Below are positions 34,513 to 43,357 of a DNA stretch of 64,000 bases, piece after piece. The stretch comes from Streptomyces lydicus (lineage in GTDB: Bacteria > Actinomycetota > Actinomycetes > Streptomycetales > Streptomycetaceae). The notes under the pieces were generated by a model, which saw only the letters and a list, made by a program, of their open reading frames with translations, searched no databases and was not told the DNA's origin. The DNA is taken from contig NZ_JNZA01000012.1 in assembly GCF_000717345.1 (NCBI RefSeq), positions 124,001 to 188,000 of the forward strand, given 5' to 3'. How positions within the stretch are numbered: position 1 is the first letter of the stretch; each line of letters begins with the position of its first letter. Made by a program: the position numbers and the translations under genes.

Positions 34513-36442
34513 GGCTGCTTCTCCTGTTCTGCCGGTGTACGGCATCGGGAATCGGGCCTCGCAATCCGGGGACACCGGACGCGCCGGTTTCCCCGGAGAC
34601 CCCGCCCACGGAGGGGCGGGGAGCTCGGTGGGCCGTGCCGGAGCGGCGCAGGTGCCGGTCCAGGAACCGCACGGCGCGGCTCAGTACGGTCATGTGGTGG
34701 GCGCCGGTGTAGCCGTCGTGGCCGGTCTCCAGCCACAGGGACTCGTGCGCGACGCCGGCCTCCCGCAGCGCGGTGAGATAGCCGCGCACCTGACCCGGCG
34801 GGCATTTGGCGTCCAGCGTGGCGGCGACGACCAGCAGCGGAGCGCGCACCTCGGCGGCGTAGTGGAGCGGCGAGCTCCGCGCGTAGCGTGCGGGCACCGT
34901 GTCGGGGGTGCCGCCGAACAGCCGCTCGTCCAGGGCGCGCAGCGCGGGGGTACCGCTGCGGTGCGCCGCCGCGCAGTCCGCGACCGGTTTGACGGCGACG
35001 CCCGCCTGCCACAGACCGGGCCGGGTGCCGAGCGCCAGCAGGGCCAGGTAGCCGCCCCAGGAGGTGCCCCACAGCCCGATGGCGTCCTCGCGGGCCAGGC
35101 CGCGGCGCAGCAGATCGGCGCGGACCGCGACGAGGTCGGCGACCTGGGTCAGCCCGACGCCCTCGCCGAAAGCGGCCCGCCAGCGGGGGCTGTACCCGGT
35201 CGAACCGCGGTAGTTGACCCGCGCGACCGCGAATCCCGACGCGACCAGGGAGTGCACCTCCGGGTCGTAGGCGTCGCGGGCGTGGTCGGCGGGTCCGCCG
35301 TGGACGAGGAACACCAGCGGGGGGCACCCGCCGGGTCCGGGGTCCGGCCGGCTGAGCAGGGTGTGGACGGGCCCGTCCGGGCCGTCGGTCCACAGCTCGC
35401 CGTGCCGGCCGGGCGCGCGACCGGGCAGCGTGGCGAGGGCCGGCAGCCGGGTGCCGGCGGTGGAGCGCATCCGGGGCGGGGTGGCGGTGTCGGTCCAGAG
35501 GTAGTGCACGTCGTCGCCCGGATGCGGGGCGGCGTCGAGCACGGTGCCCGGCGGCGTGGGCACCGGGGTCAGGGTGCGCCGGTCGAGGTCGGCGACGACG
35601 AGCGTGGAGCGCCCGTGCCGGTCCTGACGGATGAGGACCCGACGCCCCTCGGGATACCAGCGACCGGTGATCTCGGTGTCGAAGCAGCACCAGTCGTACG
35701 GCTGAAGGCCGCTTCCGGGACGCCAACTGGCCAGTCGATAGCGGCCGTTGAATGTGTCGTCGGCCGTGCGCTGCTGCACGTCCTGCTGCTCGTGAGGCGT
35801 CGCGGACTCCGGTCCGCATTCCTGTACGAGCAGCAGTTCCGTGCCCGCCGTCGACGGTGCGAAGCCCAGCGCCCACAACCGGCCGTGCCGCCCGGAGAGC
35901 CGGTCGAGGGGTGCCCCTGCGCAAGTCAGCAGGGTGACTGCGCGCTCGGAACCGGCCGGCCCGGACAGCGCCAGCAGCCCGCCCGAGGGCGAGATGCCCG
36001 CCAGCAGCGCAGGACCGTCGACGGTCGCCACCGGCCGCGCCGGGCCGCCCGGCGTCCCGATGTGGACGGTCGTGCCGTGGCCGTCACCGAGGCCGATGGC
36101 CACCGTCCCGGCGTCGCTGACGGCGAGCCCGTGCGGGAGGCCCGGGCGCAGACCGGTCAGGCCGGGGCGCCGGGGCCCGCCGCCCTCGAACTCCTCGAAG
36201 TACCACAGCCCGCGACCGTTGCGGTCCTCCGCGAACCACCACACCCGGGCGTCGGCGTCGATGGCGCAGTGCAGCGTTCCGTCGCGGCTGTCGGTGACCT
36301 GGCGTGCGGTGCCGGTGGCGGCCTGCCACGTGAAGATCTCGCAGCGGCCGTCCGCGTCCGCGGCCAGGACCATCCGCTGCGGGTCGCGCGGGCAGACCTC
36401 GGGCAGCGCCGGCTGGTAGACCCGGAAGTCGCCGGCGGTCAT
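34472..36442 (-). CDS. S9 (prolyl oligopeptidase) family peptidase of the RiPP cluster
   Basis: The protein has 656 residues from ATG 36442. Residues 1-370 form a WD/propeller-like region. The hydrolase domain follows: PPLVFLVHGGPADHA, Ser461 in LWGTSWGGYLALL, Asp544 in AATLDAKCPPGQ and His575 in LETGHDGYTG. There is no signal peptide. S9 enzymes cut short peptides, so it is the candidate protease for leader or tail removal. The ATG overlaps the MFS stop (ATGA). Residues after about 600 are a low-complexity tail that overlaps the precursor gene by 41 bp, suggesting a tail grown over it. Confidence 0.88.
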   Translation of the reverse strand: MTAGDFRVYQPALPEVCPRDPQRMVLAADADGRCEIFTWQAATGTARQVTDSRDGTLHCAIDADARVWWFAEDRNGRGLWYFEEFEGGGPRRPGLTGLRPGLPHGLAVSDAGTVAIGLGDGHGTTVHIGTPGGPARPVATVDGPALLAGISPSGGLLALSGPAGSERAVTLLTCAGAPLDRLSGRHGRLWALGFAPSTAGTELLLVQECGPESATPHEQQDVQQRTADDTFNGRYRLASWRPGSGLQPYDWCCFDTEITGRWYPEGRRVLIRQDRHGRSTLVVADLDRRTLTPVPTPPGTVLDAAPHPGDDVHYLWTDTATPPRMRSTAGTRLPALATLPGRAPGRHGELWTDGPDGPVHTLLSRPDPGPGGCPPLVFLVHGGPADHARDAYDPEVHSLVASGFAVARVNYRGSTGYSPRWRAAFGEGVGLTQVADLVAVRADLLRRGLAREDAIGLWGTSWGGYLALLALGTRPGLWQAGVAVKPVADCAAAHRSGTPALRALDERLFGGTPDTVPARYARSSPLHYAAEVRAPLLVVAATLDAKCPPGQVRGYLTALREAGVAHESLWLETGHDGYTGAHHMTVLSRAVRFLDRHLRRSGTAHRAPRPSVGGVSGETGASGVPGLRGPIPDAVHRQNRRSSHAEGHHPQRPARG

Positions 36443-37716
36443 GCGTCCCCCTCGGCGTCGGCGCGGGGGAGACCCGGCGCCGCGCAGGTCGCGTACAGGG
36501 CGAGCACCGCCAGCAGCAGGGTGCAGCCGGTGAAGGTGACGGCGGCCCCGGCCCGGTCGGCGGCCAGCCCGGCGAGGGCCGGCGCCAGAGCCGCACCGGT
36601 CCCCGCCGCCGTGGCCAGCACGGTGCCGGTGCGGGCCTGCAGCGCCGGCGGGACGACCTGGATGATCCGGGCCTGCAGGGCCACGGTGGCCAGCGGCGTC
36701 AGCACGCACAGAAGGCCGAAGAGCAGCCCGAACTGCCAGCCCTCGCGGGCCGTCGCCAGGGCGGCGGCGGGCGGCACCAGCAGCCACGACACCGGCACCA
36801 GTACCCGTCCCGCGGCGTGCCGGCCGGCCAGCTTGGGCGCGAGCAGCGCGCCACCGAGGCCGGCCGCGCCGGCAAGCGCGAGCACCAGCCCCAGCGCCGC
36901 CGCGCCCCGGCCACCGCCCTGCAACGCGAAGACCGTCGTGTAATACAGCGCGACGAGCAGGGCGTTGACGGCCGTCAGCCAGACGAACGCCAGCCGCAGG
37001 AAGGGATCGCGGCGGATCACGGCGACGCCCGCCCCCGCCTCGGCCGCCAGCGCTCGCGGTCCGCGGCGCGGGGCGCCGTCCGGTGGCCTGAGCTGCCCGG
37101 CCGGGGCGAGATCCGCGTGCATGGCACGGATGCAGCCCGCCGCGACGGCGTAGGAGAGCGCGTCCGCGAGGAACGGCAGCGACCGGCCGGTGTGGAAGAG
37201 CAGCCCGCCCAGCGCCGGCCCGAGAACGAGGGCGCCGCGCTCTCCCGCCTGTAATCGGGACAGCACGCGCCGGTGTTCGCCGGGCGGACTCACCAGGGCG
37301 ACTGTCCCGAGCGAGGCCGCCTCGTAGCACGAGGTCGCACACCGCTCGACGAGGACGGTGGTCAGCAGCACGGCCGGCAGCACCGTTCCCCGCCCCACGG
37401 TCACCGCGACGCAGGCCATCGCGGCCGCGGACACCACCGCGGCACCCACCATCACGCTCTTGCGCGCACCGCGGTCGGCGGGTACCGCGGCGAGCGGCCC
37501 CAACAGCAGCGTGGCGGCCGCGGACAGCCCGGCGACCACACCCACCTCGGCCGGGGACCAGCCCAGACTCAGCAGCAGCAACGGCAGTACGAGCCCGGAC
37601 ACCTGACTGCCCAGCGCGTCGCAGGTGCCCGCCCACCAGAACAGCCGGACGTCACGGCGGGCGTGCGGCAGCGGTACGGCGGACGCTGCGGCCCCCGCGG
37701 CGGCGGACGGCGTCAC
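36439..37716 (-). CDS. MFS exporter of the RiPP cluster
   Basis: The protein has 425 residues, GTG start, with about 12 membrane helices: DVRLFWWAGTCDALGSQVSG, GLVLPLLLLSLGWSPAEVGV and FTGCTLLLAVLALYATCAAP. It resembles the enterobactin-exporter/TCR-type MFS group common in biosynthetic clusters. As the first gene of the operon, overlapping the S9 peptidase gene by 4 bp, it probably exports the modified peptide and may give self-protection. The start is not well marked by a ribosome site. Confidence 0.85.
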   Translation of the reverse strand: MTPSAAAGAAASAVPLPHARRDVRLFWWAGTCDALGSQVSGLVLPLLLLSLGWSPAEVGVVAGLSAAATLLLGPLAAVPADRGARKSVMVGAAVVSAAAMACVAVTVGRGTVLPAVLLTTVLVERCATSCYEAASLGTVALVSPPGEHRRVLSRLQAGERGALVLGPALGGLLFHTGRSLPFLADALSYAVAAGCIRAMHADLAPAGQLRPPDGAPRRGPRALAAEAGAGVAVIRRDPFLRLAFVWLTAVNALLVALYYTTVFALQGGGRGAAALGLVLALAGAAGLGGALLAPKLAGRHAAGRVLVPVSWLLVPPAAALATAREGWQFGLLFGLLCVLTPLATVALQARIIQVVPPALQARTGTVLATAAGTGAALAPALAGLAADRAGAAVTFTGCTLLLAVLALYATCAAPGLPRADAEGDA

Positions 37717-37950
37717 CGGATACGACCAAGGGCCGAGGGCATACCGGCCACCGGGCCGGAGGGTAAGCCGGACGGTAAGTCGTCCGCCGGGGACGCCGCT
37801 GATCGCCGTTCCATGCGAGCCACCTCACGTCGATGTGGGCAGATCGTGAAGATCGGCTCACCAAATAAGTCAACTTGCGGAGGAAATGTGCCCGAAACGT
37901 GCCGGAGCTTAGCCATGGAGTGACTCAGGCCACAAGCCGTGGGGAGGTGA

Positions 37951-38013
37951 ATGTCCGCAGAAGTCACGACCGTTGAGGCCGCCGGTGCTCACGACGGCGC
38001 TACGGCGGGCTGA
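37951..38013 (+). CDS. Possible 20-aa peptide with a near-perfect ribosome binding site
   Basis: GGGGAGGTGA sits directly before an ATG that opens MSAEVTTVEAAGAHDGATAG and stops at 38013, two bases before a 7-bp hairpin. It is too short to classify and nothing follows it on this strand. It might be a leader or regulatory peptide, a second small peptide of the RiPP locus, or a chance frame. The remaining DNA from 37717 to 37950 looks like the promoter region of the RiPP operon. Confidence 0.3.
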   Translation: MSAEVTTVEAAGAHDGATAG

Positions 38014-38015
38014 CG

Positions 38016-38035
38016 AGGGGCCGAAACGGGCCCCT
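38016..38035. terminator. Short hairpin at convergent boundary
   Basis: AGGGGCC-gaaacg-GGCCCCT forms a 7-bp stem overlapping the final codon of the FAD oxidase gene. It is likely a weak terminator for the oxidase gene and for any transcript coming from the left. Confidence 0.4.
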
Positions 38036-39425
38036 ACGCCCTCGACAGGCTCTGCGCGAAGTCGAAGACCCGGTCCGGGTCGTAGTCGTGCGCGACCGAA
38101 CGCAGCCGTTCCAGATTCGGGCCGTAGTAGGACCGGGGCCAGTCGGGCAGGGCCGGATCGATGTAGTTCACGTAGCCGCCGCCCATGCCCAGCTTCGCCA
38201 GCCCGGCCACGACCTCGGCGACGCTGTGCGTCACTTCGGCCTCGGACGCAGCCGACGCGGTCGCGTAGATCTGTGCGGTGGCAAAGGCGGTGCGGTGTGG
38301 AAAGGCCGTCTGCTGCACGCCGACGTCGGCCACCGCGCCGCCGAGCGCGTCGACGATGAGCGACATGCCCGTGCGGCCGGTGAGCACGGCGACCACCGCA
38401 CCCGGGTCGGGAGCGGGTTTGCTCAGCACCCGCGACGACGCGACGAACGACTCACGGTCCGGTTTGCCGGAGAAGAAGCGCATGGCCCTGAAGTAGTCCC
38501 GCTCGTCGACCGTGCGCCGGTCGGGCATGACCCCGGAGCGCGAGATCAGATCGTCCAGCAGGGGGTGACAGGTACTGCTCGGCCCGACGAAGCAGCCGGC
38601 CACCCGGCAGCTCGGCGGGTCGCCGCCCGACATGTTGAAGTTGGCCCACAGCTCGTTGGGTGCGGCACTGATCCAGGGCTGCCACGCGCCCAGCACCTTG
38701 ACCGCCGAACCTGCCGGGAAGATGATCACGAACACGGTCAGCGTCGGGGCCGGATCGGTTGCGAAGGTGAACCGCGTGACGATGCCGAAATTTCCGCCCC
38801 CGCCGCCGCGCAGCGCCCAGAACAGATCGGGGGTACGCGCGGCGGACACCGTGAGCAGCCGTCCGTCCGCGGTGACGACGTCGGCGGACACCAGGTGATC
38901 ACAGGTCAGCCCGAACTTCCTTTGCAGTACGCCGATTCCGCCGCCCAGCGCCACGCCGGAAATGCCGACGGTGAAGCAGGAGCCGCCGGGCAGACACCGG
39001 TTCGCCTGGCCGAGCCCGCTGTAGACGTCCCGCAGACAGGCGCCCGCCCCGACGCTCGCGGTGCCGTCCGCCTGGACCGTCACCGCCGCCATGCGGCGCA
39101 GGTCGAGAACCAGGCCGCGCTGCGGCGCCGAGTAGCCCACGTAGGAGTGCCCGCCGCTGCGGGCGGCGAGCGGCACCCGGTTCGCGGCCGCCAGCACTCC
39201 TTCGCGCACGTCCTCGGCGGACTCGCACTGCGCCACGGCCGCGGGGATGTGATCGTCGTTGAGCGGATTGAAGAGCTTCCTGGCGTCCTCGAACCCGGGA
39301 TCTCCCGGCCGCAGCAGCGCACCGTGCAGTCGGTGACGCAGACCGTCCCAGTCCACCTTGGCTTTGAAGGGGCCGACGGCCGGCGGTGCTTCCCTCGACG
39401 CGTGGAACAACGGGGCCCGCGCCAT
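38034..39425 (-). CDS. FAD-binding oxidoreductase of the berberine bridge enzyme type
   Basis: From ATG 39425, which has GGAGGAG at good spacing, the protein has 463 residues; ATG 39434 is the alternative. The FAD_binding_4 domain shows His93 in RSGGHSYVGYS and Cys150 in LPGGSCFTVGISGVALGGG, the pair that makes bicovalent flavin links. The BBE C-terminus reads NYIDPALPDWPRSYYGPNLE and VFDFAQSLS. No signal peptide is visible. Such oxidases act on sugars, alkaloids or polyketide intermediates; the substrate here is open. The upstream direct repeats suggest specific control. Confidence 0.88.
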   Translation of the reverse strand: MARAPLFHASREAPPAVGPFKAKVDWDGLRHRLHGALLRPGDPGFEDARKLFNPLNDDHIPAAVAQCESAEDVREGVLAAANRVPLAARSGGHSYVGYSAPQRGLVLDLRRMAAVTVQADGTASVGAGACLRDVYSGLGQANRCLPGGSCFTVGISGVALGGGIGVLQRKFGLTCDHLVSADVVTADGRLLTVSAARTPDLFWALRGGGGGNFGIVTRFTFATDPAPTLTVFVIIFPAGSAVKVLGAWQPWISAAPNELWANFNMSGGDPPSCRVAGCFVGPSSTCHPLLDDLISRSGVMPDRRTVDERDYFRAMRFFSGKPDRESFVASSRVLSKPAPDPGAVVAVLTGRTGMSLIVDALGGAVADVGVQQTAFPHRTAFATAQIYATASAASEAEVTHSVAEVVAGLAKLGMGGGYVNYIDPALPDWPRSYYGPNLERLRSVAHDYDPDRVFDFAQSLSRA

Positions 39426-39525
39426 GGCCACCATCTCCTCCGCACCCGCTGAGGAAAGCGGGTGAGCGCCTTTGCGTAAATGAGTGATGAGTGAATGAGC
39501 GTGACGTCGCTGCTTTGAGAGTCAG

Positions 39526-39560
39526 CGTTACGTTGATGCGTTCCGTCGTTACGTTGACGC
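39526..39560. promoter_or_regulatory. Direct 14-bp repeats upstream of the FAD oxidase
   Basis: CGTTACGTTGATGC (39526) and CGTTACGTTGACGC (39547) match at 13 of 14 positions with a 21-bp period, two helical turns. A weaker copy, CGTGACGTCGCTGC, starts at 39500. They lie about 100-130 bp upstream of the oxidase start. Same-face direct repeats suit an activator or repressor dimer array; no regulator gene is adjacent. Confidence 0.5.
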
Positions 39561-39690
39561 TTTGACGAATTTCCTCGGGAACCCCCTCAGAAATCCGTCG
39601 CAACAATCGTCACGCATACCTTCACGCTAACACGCAGTGACGGCCCTCTCCAGTCGATCAGGGTCGCCCACAAAACGGTATTCGGGCTGC

Positions 39691-40188
39691 TCAGGGGCGC
39701 TGCGACATCGCTTCCGCGAGCAGATCATGGATGAAGAAATCCCCCGGCGCGCGATGCTCCTTGAGGCGGGAAAGGTTGTCGAGGCCGAACCAGCCGTATG
39801 CGGTGTGCTTGGACCATTCCAGAGCGGGACGGTCCAAGTCACCGTCGACCTCGACGAGATAGTCGGCCTCGTGCCGGAGGCCGGCGCCGTCATCTCCGGT
39901 CCAGGTGCTGGTGCCCAGGCATCGGCGCACATGGCGGAGGTGCCAGCCGGTCTCTTCCTCGATCTCCCGGGCGAGAGCCGCCAGCAGCGTCTCCCCGGCC
40001 TCGACATGGCCGCCCACGATGTCCCAGGCGTCGGGAAACAGACGCCGGCTCGGACTTCTTTTCTGGGCGAATGCCGCCCCGTCCGCATTGAGGATGACGG
40101 CACCGACCGCCCAGATTTCGCCGGGCGCGGGCACGGGCAGTTCGACGTCGGGGGACACTGTGAACGACGACGGGTTACGTGACGGCAT
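39691..40188 (-). CDS. Nudix hydrolase
   Basis: The protein has 165 residues with a clear Nudix box: the motif starts GGHVEAGETLLAALAREIEE and continues ETGW (G-x5-E-x7-REUxEExGU). Upstream is AVGAVILNADGAAFAQKRSP and downstream HTAYGWFGLDNLSRLKEHRA. Nudix enzymes hydrolyse nucleoside diphosphates linked to another group; the C-terminal region gives no substrate hint. It stands alone. Confidence 0.9.
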   Translation of the reverse strand: MPSRNPSSFTVSPDVELPVPAPGEIWAVGAVILNADGAAFAQKRSPSRRLFPDAWDIVGGHVEAGETLLAALAREIEEETGWHLRHVRRCLGTSTWTGDDGAGLRHEADYLVEVDGDLDRPALEWSKHTAYGWFGLDNLSRLKEHRAPGDFFIHDLLAEAMSQRP

Positions 40189-40232
40189 GGCGCCAGCCTA
40201 GGCCGCACGGTGCCTCCCGTCCCGGAATCGCT

Positions 40233-40613
40233 CTACTGCGGCTTGAAGGACCGGATCTGGTAGCTGCCCTGGAGGTTGCCCCCGGCGCCGGAGGGGGTGG
40301 AGCCGACGCGCGCGTGGTAATTGGTCTGGGTGTAGTACTGCACGCGGTGGCCGGTGTTGTTCCACACGGAGCGCACGTTCTGCCCGCGCTGGATGAAGGA
40401 ACAATCGTCGGCCGTATTGGCCTTGCTGGACTGCGACCACTGACAGCGGGTTCCGCCGCCGTTCCAGTCGCTGTAGATGCAGAAGTAGCCGGGGCTGCAG
40501 CGATAAGCGGCCGCGCGGGCGGGCGCTGCGGGCGCCGCACTCGCGGTCGGGGTGACCCCGAGCGCAGTGACCAGGGCGGCTGCGGCAATGGCGTATGAGG
40601 GGAAGCGGCGCAT
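40233..40613 (-). CDS. Secreted peptidase inhibitor family I36 protein
   Basis: The protein has 126 residues from ATG 40613, with a signal peptide MRRFPSYAIAAAALVTALGV ending near ASAAPAAPARA. The mature domain has four cysteines (YRCSPGYFCIYSDWNGGGTR, then C at QWSQ and DDCSF) and the I36/gamma-crystallin-like features YSDWNGGG and RSVWNNTGHRVQYYTQTNYH. Streptomyces SMI, a metalloproteinase inhibitor, defines the family. It probably protects against, or regulates, extracellular proteases. Confidence 0.85.
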   Translation of the reverse strand: MRRFPSYAIAAAALVTALGVTPTASAAPAAPARAAAYRCSPGYFCIYSDWNGGGTRCQWSQSSKANTADDCSFIQRGQNVRSVWNNTGHRVQYYTQTNYHARVGSTPSGAGGNLQGSYQIRSFKPQ

Positions 40614-41000
40614 GGCGGAACTCCCGTTCTCCGTTGTCGGTCGGCGAATTTGCCGCTCCAAGAGCCGGCCGCCGAACGGGAACGCACGCAAGCGCAAAAG
40701 CCTTGAACGCCCACGCGGCCACCCTGCGGCCGGTCTCGAAGCGCCACCAGTATGGGTCGCTTCCAAGATCCCACTCAGGGTAATTCTCCGCCGTTCCCCG
40801 GCCCTTGGAGCGTGGCGGGCGCACGCACCGGTGCGCACGCCGCGCACCGCCCCCTGACACGTCGTTGTGCAACGCATAACCGGAGCACACCTTCGCCGGA
40901 CGGAATGCGGCGTCCGGGAGGGCGAGAACCCGTGGGAATCTCTCAGCAATTCCCCTGGGTGGAGAACCGGCGCCGAGCCTGCGAGGCGCCCGTCAGCTCA
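40614..41000. other. Intergenic region without recognisable gene
   Basis: The 387 bp between the I36 gene and the cupin gene includes the I36 ribosome site and presumably its promoter. Open frames on both strands here lack coding-like composition. I see no repeats of note. Confidence 0.5.
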
Positions 41001-41492
41001 TCAGCTCACCGGGTCCGTCGCCTCCTGGTAGGACCTCGTCCGGTAACGGCTACGGAATTCGGCCAGCAGCTCATCCGTCGCCTCCGCGCCCGCGCTGACG
41101 GCGGCGTGGACCTCACGGAAGTAGTTCTCGTAGCCCGCCGGGGTGTAGAGGCACAGGGCCCGCGCGGTGGTCGGGCCGGCATTCCGGAAGCCGTGCGGGG
41201 TGCCGCGGGTGGCGGCGAGCAGATGTCCGGGGCCCGCGGTCACCTCGCCGTCCCCGGAGTGCAGCGTCAATTCGCCCTCCAGCACGTAGAAATACTCGTC
41301 GTGGCCGTCGTGCACGTGGGGTCTGGCGCCTATGACACCGGGCGCGAGGCTGAACTCCTCGAAGGCGAAGTGCCCGTCGGTGTGCTCGGCGGTGAGCCGG
41401 AAGAAATGCGCGACACCGGCGACGTCGACGAGTTCGCCGTCCTCGGGGCTGCGCAGCAACGGGCGGGCGGGCGTGGGCAATTGTTCGGTCAT
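41001..41492 (-). CDS. Cupin-domain protein (quercetinase/dioxygenase-like)
   Basis: The protein has 163 residues. The cupin metal motif is visible as RPHVHDGHDEYFYVLEGELT, with a second motif TRGTPHGFRNAGPTTARA. Length and layout match small cupin_2 proteins, some of which are quercetin dioxygenase-like or bind small ligands without catalysis. It is next to an XRE regulator on the same strand (108 bp gap), with an SDR divergent beyond it, suggesting one small metabolic locus. Confidence 0.85.
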   Translation of the reverse strand: MTEQLPTPARPLLRSPEDGELVDVAGVAHFFRLTAEHTDGHFAFEEFSLAPGVIGARPHVHDGHDEYFYVLEGELTLHSGDGEVTAGPGHLLAATRGTPHGFRNAGPTTARALCLYTPAGYENYFREVHAAVSAGAEATDELLAEFRSRYRTRSYQEATDPVS

Positions 41493-41600
41493 GGCTGCAT
41501 TCTGACCCAGAACCTTCCGCACGGGCGGCCGATATCGCCGGACCGCGACACGAGCGCGAAGCCGCTGCCGCTCCAGGGTCCAGGTCCCGGCCTTACGTGG

Positions 41601-42401
41601 TCAGTTGGCCGATTCCCGTTCGTCGGAGTAGACCACCAGTGTCCGGTCCGGCTGCTCGGCGAGGTGGAACGCGGTGTACGCGATATCGATCGCTCCCCGG
41701 CCCGGGCGCCGCAGCCGCTTCCGTCCGCCGCGCCGGACCTGTACGTCGTACTGCGGCCACCACGCACGCACCTCCGGGCTGCCCGCCGTGAGCTCCTCGA
41801 TCAGCCGGGTGCAGCGGGGATCGCCGGGGTGGCGGCCGGCCAGCGTCCGCAGGCGGGCGAGCAGACCCCGCGCCTCGGGCTCCCAGTCGACCAGCACCTC
41901 CCGGGCCACCGGCTCCAGGAATACCCAGCGGGCGAAGTTCGCCGGCCGGTCGGCGGCCGCGGTGAGGCGCGGGAACAGCTCCTCGGCCGCCCGGTTGTGG
42001 CTGAGCACGTCGTAGGTGCCGTCGATGATGTACGCGGGGTTCGGCTGGAGCAGGAGCGGGACGGCAGCCACCTCGGCGGCGAGCGGCGCGGGCTGCGCGG
42101 CATCGGCCGCGGGCGCGTGGCCGGCGAGCTGGAAGAGATGCCCGCGCTCGTGCCGGTCGAGTCGCAAGGCCGTGGCCAGCGCGTCGAGCACCTGTTCCGA
42201 GACCCGGATGTCCCGGCCCTGTTCGAGGTATGTGTACCAGGTGGCGCTGATCCCGGCGAGCAGCGCCAGTTCCTCCCGACGCAGGCCCGGCGTCCGGCGC
42301 CGCCCGGTCACTGGCAGGCCCACCTGGTCGGGGGTTGTCCGCTCCCTGCGGCTGCGCAGGAAAACACTCAGCTCACGGCGTTGGTCCGGCGGTTTCGGCA
42401 T
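41601..42401 (-). CDS. XRE-family regulator with MmyB-like ligand-binding domain
   Basis: The protein has 266 residues. The N-terminal helix-turn-helix (about 5-75) has TPGLRREELALLAGISATWY and TYLEQGRDIRVSEQVLDALA. The MmyB-like PAS-type domain follows, with NPAYIIDGTYDVLSHNRAAE and TAFHLAEQPDRTLVVYSDE. In Streptomyces these regulators typically repress a divergent short-chain dehydrogenase gene, and exactly that partner lies at 42589. An ATG at 42413 would add four residues. MmyB domains are reported to bind fatty acids. Confidence 0.9.
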   Translation of the reverse strand: MPKPPDQRRELSVFLRSRRERTTPDQVGLPVTGRRRTPGLRREELALLAGISATWYTYLEQGRDIRVSEQVLDALATALRLDRHERGHLFQLAGHAPAADAAQPAPLAAEVAAVPLLLQPNPAYIIDGTYDVLSHNRAAEELFPRLTAAADRPANFARWVFLEPVAREVLVDWEPEARGLLARLRTLAGRHPGDPRCTRLIEELTAGSPEVRAWWPQYDVQVRRGGRKRLRRPGRGAIDIAYTAFHLAEQPDRTLVVYSDERESAN

Positions 42402-42588
42402 GGTGGATGGCATCCCTGATTCCAGAATAAGTACGTTCTGTATACCAGGCTGAATCCTGCGCACACTGGTGCCCCCGGGCGGGAGTTCGGGCCTTGGCCG
42501 GTGCGCGGGACATGCCGCAGTCACCGGCCACCGGCTCGCCGCCCCCGGCGCCGGCATACGGCACGCGAGCACGAAGGAAGAGGCAGCC

Positions 42589-43326
42589 ATGGCGGGAATC
42601 GACGGCAAGGTAGTGGCGATCACGGGAGCCAGCAGCGGCATCGGCGAGGCGACCGCCTTGCTGCTCGCCGAGCGAGGCGCACGGCTCGTCCTGGGCGCGC
42701 GCCGCAGCGAGCGCCTGGCCGAGGTGGTGGCCCGGATCCAGCAGGCGGGTGGCGCGGCCGTACAGATCCGCACGGACGTGACCCGGCGGGAGGACCTGCA
42801 CGCCCTGGTCGCCCTGGCCGGCGAGCGGTTCGGCCGGCTCGACGTGCTGGTCGGCAACGCCGGGGTCGGCACGATCTCACCCCTGGACGATCTGCGCGTC
42901 GACGAGTGGGACCGGATGGTCGACGTCAACATCAAGGGTGTGTTGCACGGGATCGGCGCCGCACTGCCGGTCTTCCGTGCGCAGGGCTCCGGTCACTTCG
43001 TCACCACCGCGTCCACGGCCGCGTTCCGCATCGTGCCGAACATGGCGGTCTACGCCGCTACCAAGTTCGCGGTCCGCGCCCTCTGCGAGGGCCTGCGGCA
43101 GGAGGCCGGCGCGTCCCTGCGGGTGACCACGGTCTCTCCCGGCGCCGTGGCCACCGACTTCGCCGAGGCGTCAACGAACGAGCAGGTCCGAGCGCAGATC
43201 ACGGAGCTGCGGGACCGGCTCGCGATCCCGCCCGAGGCGATCGCCCGGGCCATCGCGTTCGCGATCGAGCAGCCCTCCACGGTCGACGTGAACGAGATCG
43301 TCGTCCGGCCGACCGCCCAGAGCTGA
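42589..43326 (+). CDS. Short-chain dehydrogenase/reductase
   Basis: The protein has 245 residues with the classical SDR motifs: TGASSGIG cofactor site near residue 12, NAGVG, catalytic Ser in TTASTAAF, and YAATK (Tyr/Lys pair). The C-terminus VNEIVVRPTAQ is typical of the DltE/YdfG-like group that reduces 3-hydroxy acids or oxo groups with NADPH. It is divergent from the MmyB-type regulator, its likely repressor. ATG 42589 follows GGAAGAGG. Confidence 0.92.
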   Translation: MAGIDGKVVAITGASSGIGEATALLLAERGARLVLGARRSERLAEVVARIQQAGGAAVQIRTDVTRREDLHALVALAGERFGRLDVLVGNAGVGTISPLDDLRVDEWDRMVDVNIKGVLHGIGAALPVFRAQGSGHFVTTASTAAFRIVPNMAVYAATKFAVRALCEGLRQEAGASLRVTTVSPGAVATDFAEASTNEQVRAQITELRDRLAIPPEAIARAIAFAIEQPSTVDVNEIVVRPTAQS

Positions 43327-43357
43327 CCGGGCCGAGCGACCCCCTCCGTGCGACGGC

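Noticed and set aside
34393..34575. Longer 60-codon version of the precursor gene
   Set aside because: The extra 21 codons at the N-terminus lack a ribosome site, while ATG 34512 has AGGAG at proper spacing.
31629..37716. Lanthipeptide, thiopeptide or sactipeptide assignment
   Set aside because: The precursor has no cysteine and there is no lanthionine synthetase, YcaO or SPASM-type enzyme.
37713..37967. 84-codon minus-strand frame upstream of the RiPP exporter
   Set aside because: Overlaps the exporter start and its C-terminal half is Pro/Ser/Gly-rich; no ribosome site of quality. Kept as promoter region.
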